From contig OX463848.1 in NCBI GenBank assembly GCA_949825065.1, positions 42,550,766 to 42,614,765 on the forward strand: a stretch of DNA of 64,000 nt. Reading direction: 5' to 3'. Shown here piece after piece: positions 53,226 through 64,000 of the stretch. The DNA is from Odontocerum albicorne (Eukaryota; Arthropoda; Insecta; Trichoptera; Odontoceridae). Both the position numbers and the translations under genes were made by a program. Position 1 is the first letter of the stretch. The number at the start of each line of letters is the position of its first letter. The notes beneath the pieces were generated by a model. It had not been told where the DNA came from. It did no database searches and saw nothing but the letters and a program-made list of their open reading frames with translations.

Positions 53226-53749
53226 CTGATCAACACATCCTCTTCCACTTATGAAGGCACCCTGAGTACCCCTACTTTCTTTTCAGCTCTCTTATCCCCT
53301 CTTCTATCAGAATATTACTTTACTTAGAATCAGAAAATAATTTTCGGGATTTGAAGGAGACTTTTCGGGATTTGAAGGAGACTTTTCTGGTTTGTGTATG
53401 TTGATAACATTTACAATTTCGAATGATGATAAGAAATATTGAAGACATGAATTAAATATTACTGTAAGAGAGCAAGTAAATGTGGGTGGGATATTTTTCA
53501 GTAAGTAAAATTATTTTCATGGCGAAGCCTGCTTCTGTTTGTGTATATCTGAGTTTTTATTTAATTTGCCGGACCTGTAAATGAGTAGTGGGAGGATAAG
53601 ATCATCGATAGATAAAATATATTAGTTATTTGATAATGAAAAATGATTATCATTATTTTGAAAAATAATTATCATTTGTAATTTAGTTGGATAAGTGAAC
53701 TTAGTGTTGCAAGATGGATTAATAAAGTTTAATTAAAAATATTTCAAAA
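53226..53749. other. Upstream region of protease gene 2
   Basis: Two near-identical ATAATTATCATT-type blocks occur at 53636-53680 (AAAAATGATTATCATTATTT and AAAAATAATTATCATTTGTA). Likely contains the promoter; I see no convincing TATA/Inr pair. Confidence 0.3.
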
Positions 53750-53801
53750 ATGTCTAAATCAATATGGGCTTTTTCTTTTCTTATACTCATATTGGGGATG
53801 G
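53750..53801 (+). CDS. Serine protease gene 2, exon 1 (signal peptide)
   Basis: ATG after CAAAA; encodes MSKSIWAFSFLILILGM, a signal peptide core, then GTAATT donor at 53802, phase 1 as in gene 1. Chosen because it is the only nearby ATG opening a hydrophobic leader whose phase fits exon 2. Confidence 0.65.
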
Positions 53802-53837
53802 GTAATTAAAATTATATATTTTTTTTATTTAGTAATT

Positions 53838-54180
53838 GACGCTTTAAAATTTATTTAAAAGTATTTTTCTGTTTGTGACGAGTCTCTTGTGAATTGTTCT
53901 GCGCTCACTGTATGTTATTTAAAAGTATTTTCTGTTTGTGACGAGTCTCTTGTGAATGTTTCTGCGCTCACTGTATGTTATTTAAAAGTATTTTCTGTTT
54001 GTGATGAGTCTCTTGTGAATGTTTCTGCGCTCACTGTATGTTATTTAAAAGTATTTTCTGTTTGTGACGAGTCTCTTGTGAATGTTTCTGCGCTCACTGT
54101 ATGTTATTTAAAAGTATTTTCTGTTTGTGACGAGTCTCTTGTGAATGTTTCTGCGCTCACTGTATGTTATTTAACCTTTG
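53838..54180. repeat. 63-bp tandem array in intron 1 of gene 2
   Basis: Five copies of TTTCTGTTTGTGACGAGTCT-CTTGTGAATG..GCGCTCACTGTATGTTATT. The unit is a multiple of three and is open in one frame, giving a spurious ORF. Confidence 0.95.
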
Positions 54181-54384
54181 TTCTGCAGAGTTTCTGAAGG
54201 TTGTTTATTTATCCTTTATAGTGATCTCTAAAAATGATATAATAATTGTTTTTCTAAAATACCAATTTTAAAAAAATATCACCAAATAGCAATATTTTTA
54301 ATGACTATTCACCCAAATTTGGGTGTTCGCCAATGAGCTGTTTTCAGTAAGCATTAAAAAGTGAGCAGTTGAACATGAAAGTTG

Positions 54385-54595
54385 GTTAATGGTGTGCACA
54401 AATTGATTGTTAATGGTGTGCATAAATTGATTGTTGATGGTGTGCACAAATTGATTGTTAATGGTGTGCATAAATTGATTGTTGATGGTGTGCACAAATT
54501 GAATGTTAATGGTGTACACAAATTTGATTGTTAATGGTATGCACAAATTGATTGTAAATGGTGTGAAAAAATTGATTTTTAATGGTATGCATAAA
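54385..54595. repeat. 24-bp tandem array in intron 1 of gene 2
   Basis: About eight copies of GATTGTTAATGGTGTGCACA-AATT with TTAATG/TTGATG alternation. Confidence 0.9.
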
Positions 54596-54652
54596 TAATA
54601 TAATGTAAATATTTGGATAAAGAGTTACTATTTTTTTTATAATTAGTAGTTT

Positions 54653-54775
54653 GCTAAGCTGTAGCATTGAATAGTCGTGGTTGTCATTAGATTGCTCAGC
54701 TGTAGCATTGAATAGTCGTGGTTGTCATTAGATTGCTCAGCTGTAGCATTGAATAGTCGTGGTTGTCATTAGATT
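54653..54775. repeat. 41-bp triplicate in intron 1 of gene 2
   Basis: Three copies of AGCTGTAGCATTGAATAGTC-GTGGTTGTCATTAGATTGCTC. Confidence 0.95.
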
Positions 54776-54983
54776 TGAAATATGAATTAAAGAGAATGCA
54801 TTATTCCATAAAGCATTCTTCTAAATCAAGTTTCGTACATATTTTTATAACCTATTTATAAATCTATGGCGCCTCCTTTGGCTTGGCGCCCCTAGGCAAG
54901 TGCTGAAGTTGGTCTGTTAGCAAACACGACTCTGAAGTTAGCCCTGCTTAATGAACTAAAATACTTTTTGCAATTTCCCGTAG

Positions 54984-55161
54984 GATGGAGCTCACATTAT
55001 CGTAAAGCCGATGATAATTCACGTGTGGTGCACGGTCAGACTGAATTTGATATGAAAGATTTTCGATATCAAGCGAGTTTGAATCTTAATAATGAAAGTA
55101 CATGTGGCGCAGCAATTTACAATGAAACAGTTGTCATCACTGCAGCTCATTGTACTTACAA
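54984..55161 (+). CDS. Serine protease gene 2, exon 2 (catalytic His)
   Basis: Acceptor CCCGTAG; donor GTAAGA at 55162, phase 2. Encodes a short propeptide GWSSHYRKADDNSR, the activation junction R|VVHGQTEF (a normal trypsin-cleavable site), TCGAAIYNETVVITAAHCTY with catalytic His57 in consensus TAAHC. Confidence 0.9.
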
Positions 55162-55179
55162 GTAAGAATTTTCACACTA

Positions 55180-55692
55180 CAGAGTGTCCCAAAAAAATTC
55201 ATACACACTTTTAATGGTTATAAATTCAGTATTTATTAAGATATATCTAAGATTAAAACTCCAAGTTTAATAAAACAGATAGATATTTTTTTTAATTATT
55301 GCAAATGTTCAAATTGATGGATGTTCTTGTTCATGCACTGCAGATAACATAGAATTGCAAACATCACGAAACATTTGTTTAACTGTTGCCGGTTTAGTGC
55401 TATGAACTTTATCTTTGCCATAAAAAAAGTCCATCGGCATGAGGTCTGGAGATCGTGGAGGATATTCAATGCTTCTTCTATGTCCAATCCATCTGTATTC
55501 TGCTAATTTTCATCAAGATATGCCCTCACGCCACGATGACAGTAGGAAGGTCATAAGGTATTATCTTGCTGGAAATAAAAGTCTTCCTCATCCCTTAACT
55601 CTTTACAAATGCGTGGTTCGATGATTTCCTGCTGCAACTTCAATTTAATGACACCGTGTAGAAGTGTGTGTATATTTTTTTGGGACAACCTT
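55180..55692 (-). mobile_element. Tc1/mariner-superfamily element (513 bp) in intron 2 of gene 2
   Basis: Ends CAGAGTGTCCCAAAAAAATT and (rc) AAGGTTGTCCCAAAAAAATA, both continuing to CACACACTT; TA at 55178-55179 and 55693-55694. The minus strand retains a transposase C-terminus: RSPDLMPMDFFYGKDKVHST, KPATVKQMFRDVCNSMLSA. The SPDL..MDFF block holds the last catalytic Asp. Internally deleted, non-autonomous. It begins 18 bp after the exon 2 donor. Confidence 0.85.
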
Positions 55693-55929
55693 TATTACTT
55701 TATAGTGCATATAACCCTAATTTTTATTTATTATTTTTTAATGATAAGGAAATATATAAGAATAAAAAAGCAATTTAAATAGATACACTTTAACAGTCAC
55801 ATTAAAAACTTTTGCCCTTGTCGCATCATGCTTCATTTTTATGTTCAGATACCATAGACCTGATTTTTTTTTTTATCCACTTAGCACGGATTTCTCCTGT
55901 TACACAAAGAGGGTCTGCTTCTAGCGTTA

Positions 55930-58765
55930 GCTTATTCGTTAGGAAGAATATCAGCCAGGATTCTTCTCATACTGCTAGGCGGTACCGAGAATATATCAAC
56001 AATGTCATTCAGTTGGTTCAATATCTCTATACCACGCGTGACTGAGTGTTTAGCCATGATATTCGTCCTATAAGTTGGTATGTAGAACAGAGGGTGATTC
56101 CTTGCACGGCTATATTTATTGGGTACATATAAACTTAGTGCTTCTAGAATAGCGGGACAGTTAAAGCAACCTTGCAAAACCTTTATTAGGAATATCACAA
56201 TGGATTCTTGCCTTCTTGTTTCGAGGCGTTACACACCGTGAGAAGTTCGGCATGATGAGCATATTTTGGGTAATCGCCCTTTGTTCTGTACCATAGATAT
56301 CTGAGGATTTTTTTTGTATTTGTTCTATATTGTTTTTATATTTGAGCTGACGAGGAGCACAAACCGTAGATGCATATTCTAATTTGGTTCTTATTAGATA
56401 ATTATATAAGTTTCGGAAGATATCGGTGCTGTTAAATTCTCTTGATATTTTCATTATAAAACCGAGTAGTTTGTAACAGTCCGATATCAAACGTAAGACA
56501 TGGTTAACGAATGTGAGTCCGACATCAAAGGTTACGCCCAAATATTTGAATTCAGAAACTCTGTTTAGTGCCACTCCCTGTATAGTATACTGATGGTGGA
56601 TTGGTGAAAACGATCGACTATAAGATACACAGACACATGTATTAATGTTGAACAGAAGAAGATTTTGCTCAGTCCAGGAGACTAGGGAGTCTAGGTCCTG
56701 TTGTAACTGTGCACAGTCGTGAGGTGAATTGATCTTTTTGAAAATTTTCAAGTCGTCAGCGAACAATAAACATGTCGAGTGACTTATGGAATTTTGAATG
56801 TCGTCTATTAATATGAAGAATAGTAGGGGGCCTAAGTTGGATCCTTGTGGTATACCAGATCTTGCGATAAATTCCACAGAAGACTTGTTACGGATTGTTA
56901 CGTATTGAGATCTTTCTTTTAGGTATGATGCAAATAATCCAATTAGATTATCACTGAAGCCAAGTTTATCAATTTTCTTGTAATATATCGTGATCAACTT
57001 TGTCGAAAGCTTTCTGAAAGACTGTATATATTACGTCCGTTTGTGAAAGTTCGTCTAAGTTTGACGCAATCTGTTGTGTGAGAAAGAGAAGGTTGGTAAC
57101 AGTCGATCGTTTTGACCCACGAAGTATCAACAAAATAAGTTTTGTTGATACTTCGTGGGTCAATTGGTTGCACAGTATAGTTTCAAAAATTTTTGGAAGC
57201 AAAGAGGGAACAGCTACAGGTCTGTAATTGTGAGAGTCTAACGGGTCTCCCGATTTGAAGATAGGGCAGACTCTGGTTGTCTTCCAGCTTACGGGAAATG
57301 TATTGGTATTTATGCTCAAGTTAAATATGTAGCAGATGGGATCACACACGTATTTCGCACAGACTTTGAAAATGTCAGCTGATAACCCATCTGGTCCGAT
57401 TGCTTTGTCGGTTTGCAAGGAGTTTATGCTTTTCAACACTTCTTCCTTAGAAATAGAATGGGGCGATATTCTTCTGCTGTCTGATGAACTGCGATTTAAT
57501 ATATCTTTTATGTCATATTTAGCCGTTGAATCTAGGTAAACTGATTGAAAATATTGTGCAAAGTTTTCTGCAATCTTTTGGGGGTCTTCGATTATACTGT
57601 CTCCCAGTTTCATAGATTTGAAACTAGTTTTATTCGTTTTTCTATTCTTTACATGATTCCAAAGATTCGAAGGGTTTCCTCGGATGTCGGTCTCTATCTT
57701 GGCTAAATACTCATGGCGCGATTGTTTTATTTGAGTTTTTAATTTGTCTCTCAGCCTCGAGTATTCTAAGTAATCAGCCTGGTTTCTGCTTTGAAGATAA
57801 TTGTTATGAAGTTTGTTTTTATTTTTGAGATATCGGATTATATCGACATTGAACCAAACTGGATAGTTGGGCAAATTTGGTAGATTATGTTTCTGTGGGA
57901 CGCAGATATCTAGCGTTCCGTAAATGACACTATGGAAGTACTCTACGGCTTCGTCAATATTATCTATACTATACAGGGTGTTCCAATCGAAATGTAGTAA
58001 AGTGTTCTTTAAGAGTAAAAAAATTGCCTTATAGTAGTTATATGTAGGGCGGGAGTCGCGCGGGGAGGGGGTGGAGTTCTGGGTGGTGAAGGGTGGTACT
58101 TGCGGCCTCGGCTCACACATCTCACCTGGATCTCCACGGAGTGTGTCGGATGATGTATATCTTCCTTTACAAAGCACTCCAACGATCTGTCCACCTTGCA
58201 GTTGGTATTGCTTAATACTAGGTCCAGCATATTGCCGTATTCGTTATTTATGTGATTGTATTGGACAAGATCGTTGGATTGAAGAAAGCAATCATAATTC
58301 AACAATACTTACGTGGATTCGTTATTCAAATTAAAATCTCCTATAATTAAAACATTTTTGTTGCGTAACCTAAGATTGTCCGAATTCAGAGAGTCATAAA
58401 AATTTTGTCTGTTTTCGTCGGCACCCGTGCACTCGAAGTAAACTACACAAATATAAATTGTTGTATTGTTTATCCTGCACCTCACCCAGGTGTCTTGGTC
58501 CTTCGAAATTTCTAGTTCAAATATGGGTTCGCAGGGAATCCTTTGGTTTACAGCCAGCATCACCCCGCGCCCGCGCTCACCCGCGTCACTCCGGAACACA
58601 TGGTATTCATTTGTTTCGAATAGTTCTCCATTTTGAACAGACAGACACAACCAGGATTCCGTTAGCACTATTATGTCAGCATTTTGTAATAGCGTATTGT
58701 CTTGGAATTCTTGAAGTTTGGTATTGAGACCTCTTATAGTACGTTTTGATACAAAATTCTATTTT
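55930..58765 (-). pseudogene. CR1/Jockey-type LINE ORF2: endonuclease plus RT (family E)
   Basis: Minus strand, order: APE endonuclease (IRGLNTKLQEFQ, DIIVLTESWL, FRSDAGERGRGVMLAVNQRI, LIIGDFNLNNES, TAA stop at about 58306, then YGNMLDLVLSNTNCKV), a frameshift in a GC-rich patch at 58050-58130, then RT: IGPDGLSADIFKVCAKYV, WKTTRVCPIFKSGDPLD, NYRPVAVPSLLPKIFET, SGIPQGSNLGPLLFFIL and catalytic LLFADDLKIF, KYLGVTFDVGLTFVNHV. The C-terminus changes frame near 56180 (CPAILEALSLYVPNKYSR). Most complete LINE here; carries a perfect hairpin at 57112-57163. In intron 2 of gene 2. Confidence 0.92.
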
Positions 58766-58769
58766 TTCC

Positions 58770-59070
58770 TGTTTTGCTCATTTCCTAGACTTGGCTTTTT
58801 AGCTTTTAAAAATATTAATTTTGAGACATCTATCCCAACTACGTTCCCCTGAATATATACAGGAGTTTGCACTTTAATTTTTTATATACAATACATACTA
58901 AAAAATGTCATGGATTGGCAGTCTTAAATAAAATAAATACATCTAATTTATAACAAATTATTTATTTTAAACAGTCAAAATACATTGAATTCCATGACAC
59001 ACGACATTCCACATACAGAGCTACCGCCTGACTGACAACAGTTTGCGAAACGCGCACTTAACTTGAAAAA
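58770..59070. other. Intron 2 spacer of gene 2
   Basis: Possibly upstream sequence of LINE E, but no coding resemblance is seen. Confidence 0.35.
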
Positions 59071-59071
59071 T

Positions 59072-60106
59072 TTGGCTATTTGCCGTTTGGCTCTTCTACG
59101 ACTACCCGATAATGTCGCCGCTGTCAATTCCTCATCTATTTGATGATTATGATCATGTAATTTAAAAATACAAGGAAGTATTTGTTATTATTCTTCTTAT
59201 TATTTTAGGCCTGTTATGGTCCTGCATCATTGTTTCCCTCTTGTGACATCGACTGCCAGCTGTCTTTCCATATTTTGGAAGGTCGTCCTGGATGTCTGCT
59301 TGCTTGGCGGATACTGTATTTGTTCATTTTTTATAAATTTTCTATTTTTTTCTGTCACTTGGCGTACCCCCAAGTATAGACTCGCGTACCCTCTAGGGTA
59401 TACGTACCCCACTTGTGAGACCACTGAACTAATTAATTCTTATATTAAGTCAACCAGATTATCACATTTTAAAAAAAAACAAACTATAGAAACATACTTT
59501 TTCAATCAAAAGAACAAAAATTGAAAAATAATAATAGCAATGTGTCATAAATAAAAAATAATCATCAATAACCTCACTCAAGATATCTTAACAATCAATA
59601 AGATCCCCACCACTTTTTTTCAATGTAAAATAACACTCTCTCAGAGCTAACTTGGCTATTTGGCTATTTGCCGTTTGGCTCTTCTACGACTAACCGATAA
59701 TGTCGCCGCTGTCAATTCCTCATCTATTTGATGATTATGATCATGTTATATAAATACTAGGAAGTATTTCTTCATTTTAAATAAATTTTCTATTTTTTTC
59801 TGTCTCTTGGCGTACCCCCAAGTATAGACTCGCGTACCTCCTAGAGTATGCGAACCGTACCCCACTTTGGAGACCACTGAATTAAATAATTCTTATTTTA
59901 AGTCAATCAGCTTATCATATTAAAAAAACAAGCTATAGATACACACTTTTTCAATCAAAAGAACAAAAATTTAAAAATAATAATAGCAATGTGTCATTAA
60001 AGAAAAATAATCATCAATAACCACACTCAAAATATCTTAACAACCAATAAGATCCCCACCACTTTTTTTCAATGTGCAACAACACTCTCTCAGAGCTAAC
60101 ATAGCT
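59072..60106. repeat. Tandem segmental duplication (about 450 bp unit)
   Basis: 59072-59655 and 59656-60106 are copies: TTTGGCTATTTGCCGTTTGG, CTTGGCGTACCCCCAAGTAT, AGATCCCCACCACTTTTTTT. The first contains an extra LINE R fragment (59195-59318). Both contain GTACCCCACTT..GAGACCACTG, which on the minus strand reads CAGTGGTCTC, a hAT-like end. Confidence 0.85.
59195..59318 (-). pseudogene. LINE family R 3' fragment inside duplication copy 1
   Basis: Reverse complement matches 14650-14775 (CCAAGCAAGCAGAC, AAGACAGCTGGCAGTCGATG, CATAACAGGCCTAAAATAAT). Absent from the second duplication copy, so it inserted after the duplication or was lost from copy 2. Confidence 0.8.
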
Positions 60107-61122
60107 ATGCCCTGAGAAAGGAGCAATTGCTTCGCCATATTTCAAATGTTTTTCGGTTCTTTTTGTGGTGGCTTAGGTGAGTGTCCAAGTCTCTACGCCA
60201 TAAAGAAGTTATGTGAAGATGTATTATAACATTATGCAATGGGTATTCTTAATTTGAGGTTGAAGTCTTTATTACAAAGAAAAATCTTTTGTTTAAAGAA
60301 ACAGTTAATGTTACATAACATAATACAGGGTTTATTGGGTTACTGCATTTCCTCTTACAATGGTAGTGTAGGTTTAAATCTGGTAACAATATTCACAAGC
60401 GCCGAATACGTACGTGAGCATTGTTGCATCTTCACATGCATCTTCATGTTGCATGTTGCATCTTCATCTTGCATCTTCACAAGACAAACAACAAAATAAA
60501 ATCAGGTGACTATAAGTGGACACTCTTATATCGATCTGGGTTTGTCGCCTTTCATTTGTCGTGTCCCCAGTAAATTTGGATTATGCCTAAATCTTACCGA
60601 GGACATATAAAAAATAAATTGATCATTTTTACCGATTGTTGATTTACTACTTATGTACTTTTAACACAAACTCGTATCAACTTGATAAGTTGTGAGACTT
60701 CATTATATGTAACATGTGTACCTTACGAATCAACCCATGGTTTGCTTTATTATTTCAGATAAATCAAAAGTCCTTCTCATAATGTCTCGTATGAAATCAT
60801 CAGAACACACGATATTTAAGACATCACACCATTTTTTTATTACAACTTACTCCTCCTGCAAACTCAAATACTCAAATTCCTATAGCGATAACGACCACAC
60901 TCTGATCCACTCTCTGAATATTTTGCACCCTTTTGCCTTTATGAATTCGATATCTCATTATATGCCATGGGACACAGAATAGCATATTGACTTTAAGCGA
61001 TGATGAACTGTGAGCATTAGATGCAATTTTGTTTGAATTGAAGCTAAAAATACAAAATTACTTTCCTAACAACCCAATATATGGAAACAAAATTTTAAGT
61101 GCTTTTTTTATCTTTTTTTCAG
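60107..61122. other. Intron 2 remainder of gene 2
   Basis: No gene. 60385-60485 has short TTGCATCTTCA repeats; GAATACGTACGTGAGCATTG here resembles 48240-48280 in gene 1's intron 3, possibly relics of one element. Confidence 0.4.
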
Positions 61123-61381
61123 TTTCACTGCTTCACAAATAGAAATTCGCGTGGGTTCAAAAAACTTTTCATTACCCAACCAATCGGTTTTTGCGGAGCG
61201 AAAAGTTGAACATGACTTCGACAAGGAAACATTTGATAATGATATTTGTATTCTTTTTCTACAAAAACCTTTGAAAATAAATGATGTAGTCGGAAAAGTC
61301 AACCTTCCAACGAATGATGCAAATTTTAGTATCGGATTAAAAGGAAACATTTCAGGTTGGGGCAAAACAGATAGTGAGGAC
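61123..61381 (+). CDS. Serine protease gene 2, exon 3 (catalytic Asp)
   Basis: Acceptor TTTTTTTCAG; donor GTAAGT at 61382, phase 0. Encodes IEIRVGSKNFSLPNQSVFAE, HDFDKETFDNDICILFLQKP with catalytic Asp102 in DNDICIL, and ISGWGKTDSED. Confidence 0.9.
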
Positions 61382-61676
61382 GTAAGTATAATAAAAAAAT
61401 AATTTATATTAGTCACAATGTTGAGAATATTCGCCATTCATTACATCACCACCTTTATGCAGGGCTGGCCTGGAAAATTGCGATGCTGGGTGCAAAATTT
61501 GGGAGCTGGGCTTTGTTATTTATTTAAACTCCACTTTATTTAATTTAACTACACTTTTATTATAAAATTTCAATATTTTAAAAAAACTATAATATGAACA
61601 AAAATTCAGCAATATTTGTTTGCGTTTTGTGTATACAGGTGTATACTAGTCAATTGATATAATGTAATTATTGAGC

Positions 61677-62112
61677 CTGTAGGGAATACCGTCGTCCCTA
61701 AATATTGTCAACACGCACGGTCAACGACCGATGAACCAACCTTCGGACATGTACAAAGGTCGCATACCAGAACATCAATATTGTTTACACGCAAATAATA
61801 TTTACGTTACATTCCACGGTGGAAAGAGAACGCATCGCGTTGTCTCACCGTTTTCGCCAATAAATATTCTACCCACTATATTATCCGCAACGTCTGCAAA
61901 CACCTCTGCACGCGCAGGAGTGAGATAAAGTATATATTGCGGGCGCATTCACGCACATCTATAAATACCTACTTATCGACAAATAAAGATTATTATTCAC
62001 TTGACCATTCATTGCTGTTTACTATTCATTGATTGTTCACTCTCACTTTCCACATTCCTGAATCGACGTATTTTATTTTAAATACAAAACAATCATAATC
62101 ATCACGACGTAT
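61677..62112 (+). mobile_element. Possible solo LTR in intron 3 of gene 2
   Basis: Begins TGTAGGGAATACCGTCGTCC, has a TATA-like TCTATAAATACC at about 61960 and AATAAA 25 bp later, and ends near ATCACGACGTATCA. GC-richer than its surroundings. I could not define a target duplication or the exact 3' edge. Confidence 0.4.
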
Positions 62113-62159
62113 CAATAAAGCATCCCGCTAAAAGCCCCAGTTAATTATAGCTCTGCTGT

Positions 62160-62232
62160 ATCATTCACTTGATCAAACCATATTTTCCTTGGTCTTCCTT
62201 TACCTCGCCTTCCACTCATATTGCCTCCCTTT
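62160..62232 (-). pseudogene. LINE family V fragment, minus strand
   Basis: ATTCACTTGATCAAACCATA and CTTCCTTTACCTCGCCTTCC, as in 49640-49700. 62233-63034 after it is unassigned intron. Confidence 0.55.
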
Positions 62233-63034
62233 TCTTATGATACATTATCAAAATTCAGCTTAAACAAGTTAGAGAGTGTATAGACAAATAGATGGACCGT
62301 GCCCATTGCATGGTCTGGCAATATTCCAGTTGAAATTCGATATCTTTGCCCTCGGTAGTATGTCTCTCATAATAATCTAATAATAATCTTTTCTTTTATA
62401 TTTCACAGTGAATGATTGAGGCAAACAGTTTTGCTAAGGTAGAAAATATATCAAAGACGGCCCTCGTCAAGGCAGACCAGAACAAGTACTCACTCTAAAG
62501 ACTTCAAAAAATTTTTTCAGCATTTTGAAAAATTTGAAATCCACGATTCGCTTGGGCCAGAACCAGATTAAGACTTTAGAGGCCCTAAGCACCTAAATGA
62601 TTTTGGTGCCATAGCCTGATTCAAAATATAAACAATAATAAACAGTAAAATAAAATTTTATTCTTCGGAATGTAAAGTAACCTACTGTCAGATGGAAAAT
62701 AATGTTGATTTTTATATACTGCCACTTTATTAATATTTGAAAAGTTTTCTCCTTCTTTTCCTTATTGCAAAGTCCTGGATCAGATCCTCAAAACCTGGTT
62801 CAGCTGCACCATATGGTCCGTGGTAAATCTGGCAAAAAAAATATGTGAAGACCCCCTTCCCTTGATACCATAAGCATGATTAGGGTGGTTTTATAGCTGC
62901 CAGATGTTATTTGTTCAATAATATTGGGCTCGAGGTCCGAGTTGTATAAAAATTGCCCTTTAAATTAAATTAAACTATACCACAAAGTTATGTGAACAAA
63001 AATACAAAGTTGAGGATATTAAATTTGAATACAA

Positions 63035-63605
63035 ACATATTTCCCTTGGTCTTCCTCAACCAAGTCTTCCACTCGCATCTTCATTCATTCGTTTTATGTT
63101 TCATGCCCAAACCATATCGGAGTGCTCTTCTACACCTTACTTAATACATTAAGCCTTAAGTTCAAATTCATTTGCTAATCACTTAATTCCGTATTTAGTC
63201 ATATAACATAGCATCAAACCATGTATTATTGTCAGTGCACGCATTTCTAGAGCATGTATTTGGATTTTTTAATTATTTGCATGTCCATGTTTTACTCACG
63301 TACATCAAAGTTGATAATTAAATACTGTTGTGGGCTATCATCTTAGTAAATTTTGATAATGTCTGGTTCGGATATATATGTTTTGGTGCCCCATTGACTT
63401 TGTTTCTTATCGCTACATGCATTTAGATATCTCTCATAACTCTTCCATTATCTGAGAAAATACTATTCAAATAGCACAATTCCTCAACTTGGTCCAACCT
63501 TTCATTATTCACCCATACACATATATCGCATTTATGTTTCACTACTGGACATCAAAGTTGGCACTAGAATACTGTTGTTGACACTCAGCAGTTATCTTAG
63601 TGACG
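63035..63605 (-). pseudogene. LINE family V remnant, minus strand
   Basis: CTTGGTCTTCCTCAACCAAG, CATTCATTCGTTTTATG, then TCCGTATTTAGTCATA and CATCAAAGTTGGCACTAGAA; reverse of the 45900-46330 region. It ends just before exon 4 of gene 2. Confidence 0.55.
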
Positions 63606-63631
63606 ATACAATACAATATATTTTTTTTCAG

Positions 63632-64000
63632 AAGGATGGCAGTGATGTACTTCTGTTTGGTTCCATTCCAATAACAGATGACGATAATTGCATTGAAAAA
63701 CTTAAATCCTATAATAAGACCATTTCCATCTGTGTTGGGAACATGACTGTAGAAGATCCTGTTGATGCGTGTGTCGGAGATTCAGGAGGCCCTTTTGTTA
63801 TAAATGGAACTCTAGTTGGCATAATCTCTCATGGACGAGAAGGCAGCTGTGGATCAAAGGGAATACCAAGTGTTTTAACTAAAGTTTCACACTATGTCCC
63901 TTGGATTAAAGAAAATTTAGGAATTGAACCATACGACTATTCCATCACTTTAACAGTTGTTATTTCGGTTGTCATTTTACTACCTATTGCAATTAGTATT
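63632..64000 (+). CDS. Serine protease gene 2, exon 4 (catalytic Ser; runs off window)
   Basis: Acceptor TTTTTTTTCAG. Encodes LLFGSIPITDDDNCIEKL, then DACVGDSGGPFVINGTLVGI with Asp189, Gly193 and Ser195 all consensus, VPWIKENLGIEP, and a hydrophobic run (YSITLTVVISVVILLPIAIS) cut by the window end that matches the position of gene 1's anchor. The visible product is 286 aa. Predicted: an active, trypsin-specific, membrane-anchored extracellular protease. The 5' and 3' neighbours beyond 64000 may be more paralogues. Confidence 0.92.

Noticed and set aside
53889..54197. 102-codon frame in the 63-bp array
   Set aside because: Repeat-unit length divisible by three explains it; it lies in an intron of the protease gene.

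Overview
The window looks like repeat-dense, AT-rich nuclear DNA from an insect (or another arthropod). Evidence: spliced genes with GT..AG introns, mariner/Tc1, hAT, piggyBac and PIF/Harbinger-type elements with correct target-site duplications, Jockey/CR1- and RTE-like LINE remains, MITEs, and many tandem arrays. The order of insect cannot be fixed from the sequence. There are no bacterial-style operons.

The host genes I can support are two tandem paralogous trypsin-like (S1) serine proteases on the + strand. Gene 1 has exons 37455-37521, 44027-44210, 47817-48078 and 50220-50678 (323 aa, complete). Gene 2 has exons 53750-53801, 54984-55161, 61123-61381 and 63632 to beyond the window end. 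Both share intron phases 1, 2, 0. Both have a signal-peptide exon, one protease domain, and a C-terminal hydrophobic segment predicted to anchor the enzyme in the membrane. Gene 2 keeps consensus catalytic motifs. Gene 1 has a tyrosine in place of oxyanion-hole Gly193 and no basic residue at its activation site. Introns of both are filled with transposons, LINEs and minisatellites.

Layout. 1-9 kb: mariner, a 30-bp array, a MITE, a nearly intact hAT inserted into a LINE remnant, a PIF/Harbinger element. 9-20.5 kb: arrays with units of about 136, 33, 112, 135 and 37 bp, with LINE fragments between them. 20.5-37 kb: LINE fragments (one young insertion with poly-A and target duplication), piggyBac- and hAT-type non-autonomous elements nested in LINEs, a foldback mariner, a 4-bp-TSD element, a second PIF/Harbinger copy. 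37.4-64 kb: the protease cluster with a mariner (44248-45534), three LINE types and several arrays inside introns.

Most interesting signals: (1) a recurrent insertion signature in which TA becomes TA-CTCG-TA or TA-CGAG-TA, seen by comparing repeat copies with and without it, resembling excision footprints of an unseen TA-targeting transposon; (2) a foldback mariner family whose copies share one inversion junction; (3) an element whose ends and internal GGACATGAT-type motif have been amplified into a satellite; (4) Tc1/mariner elements sitting 18-37 bp downstream of three of the six protease 5' splice sites; (5) four 21-bp TATA-like repeats just upstream of the gene 1 start codon.
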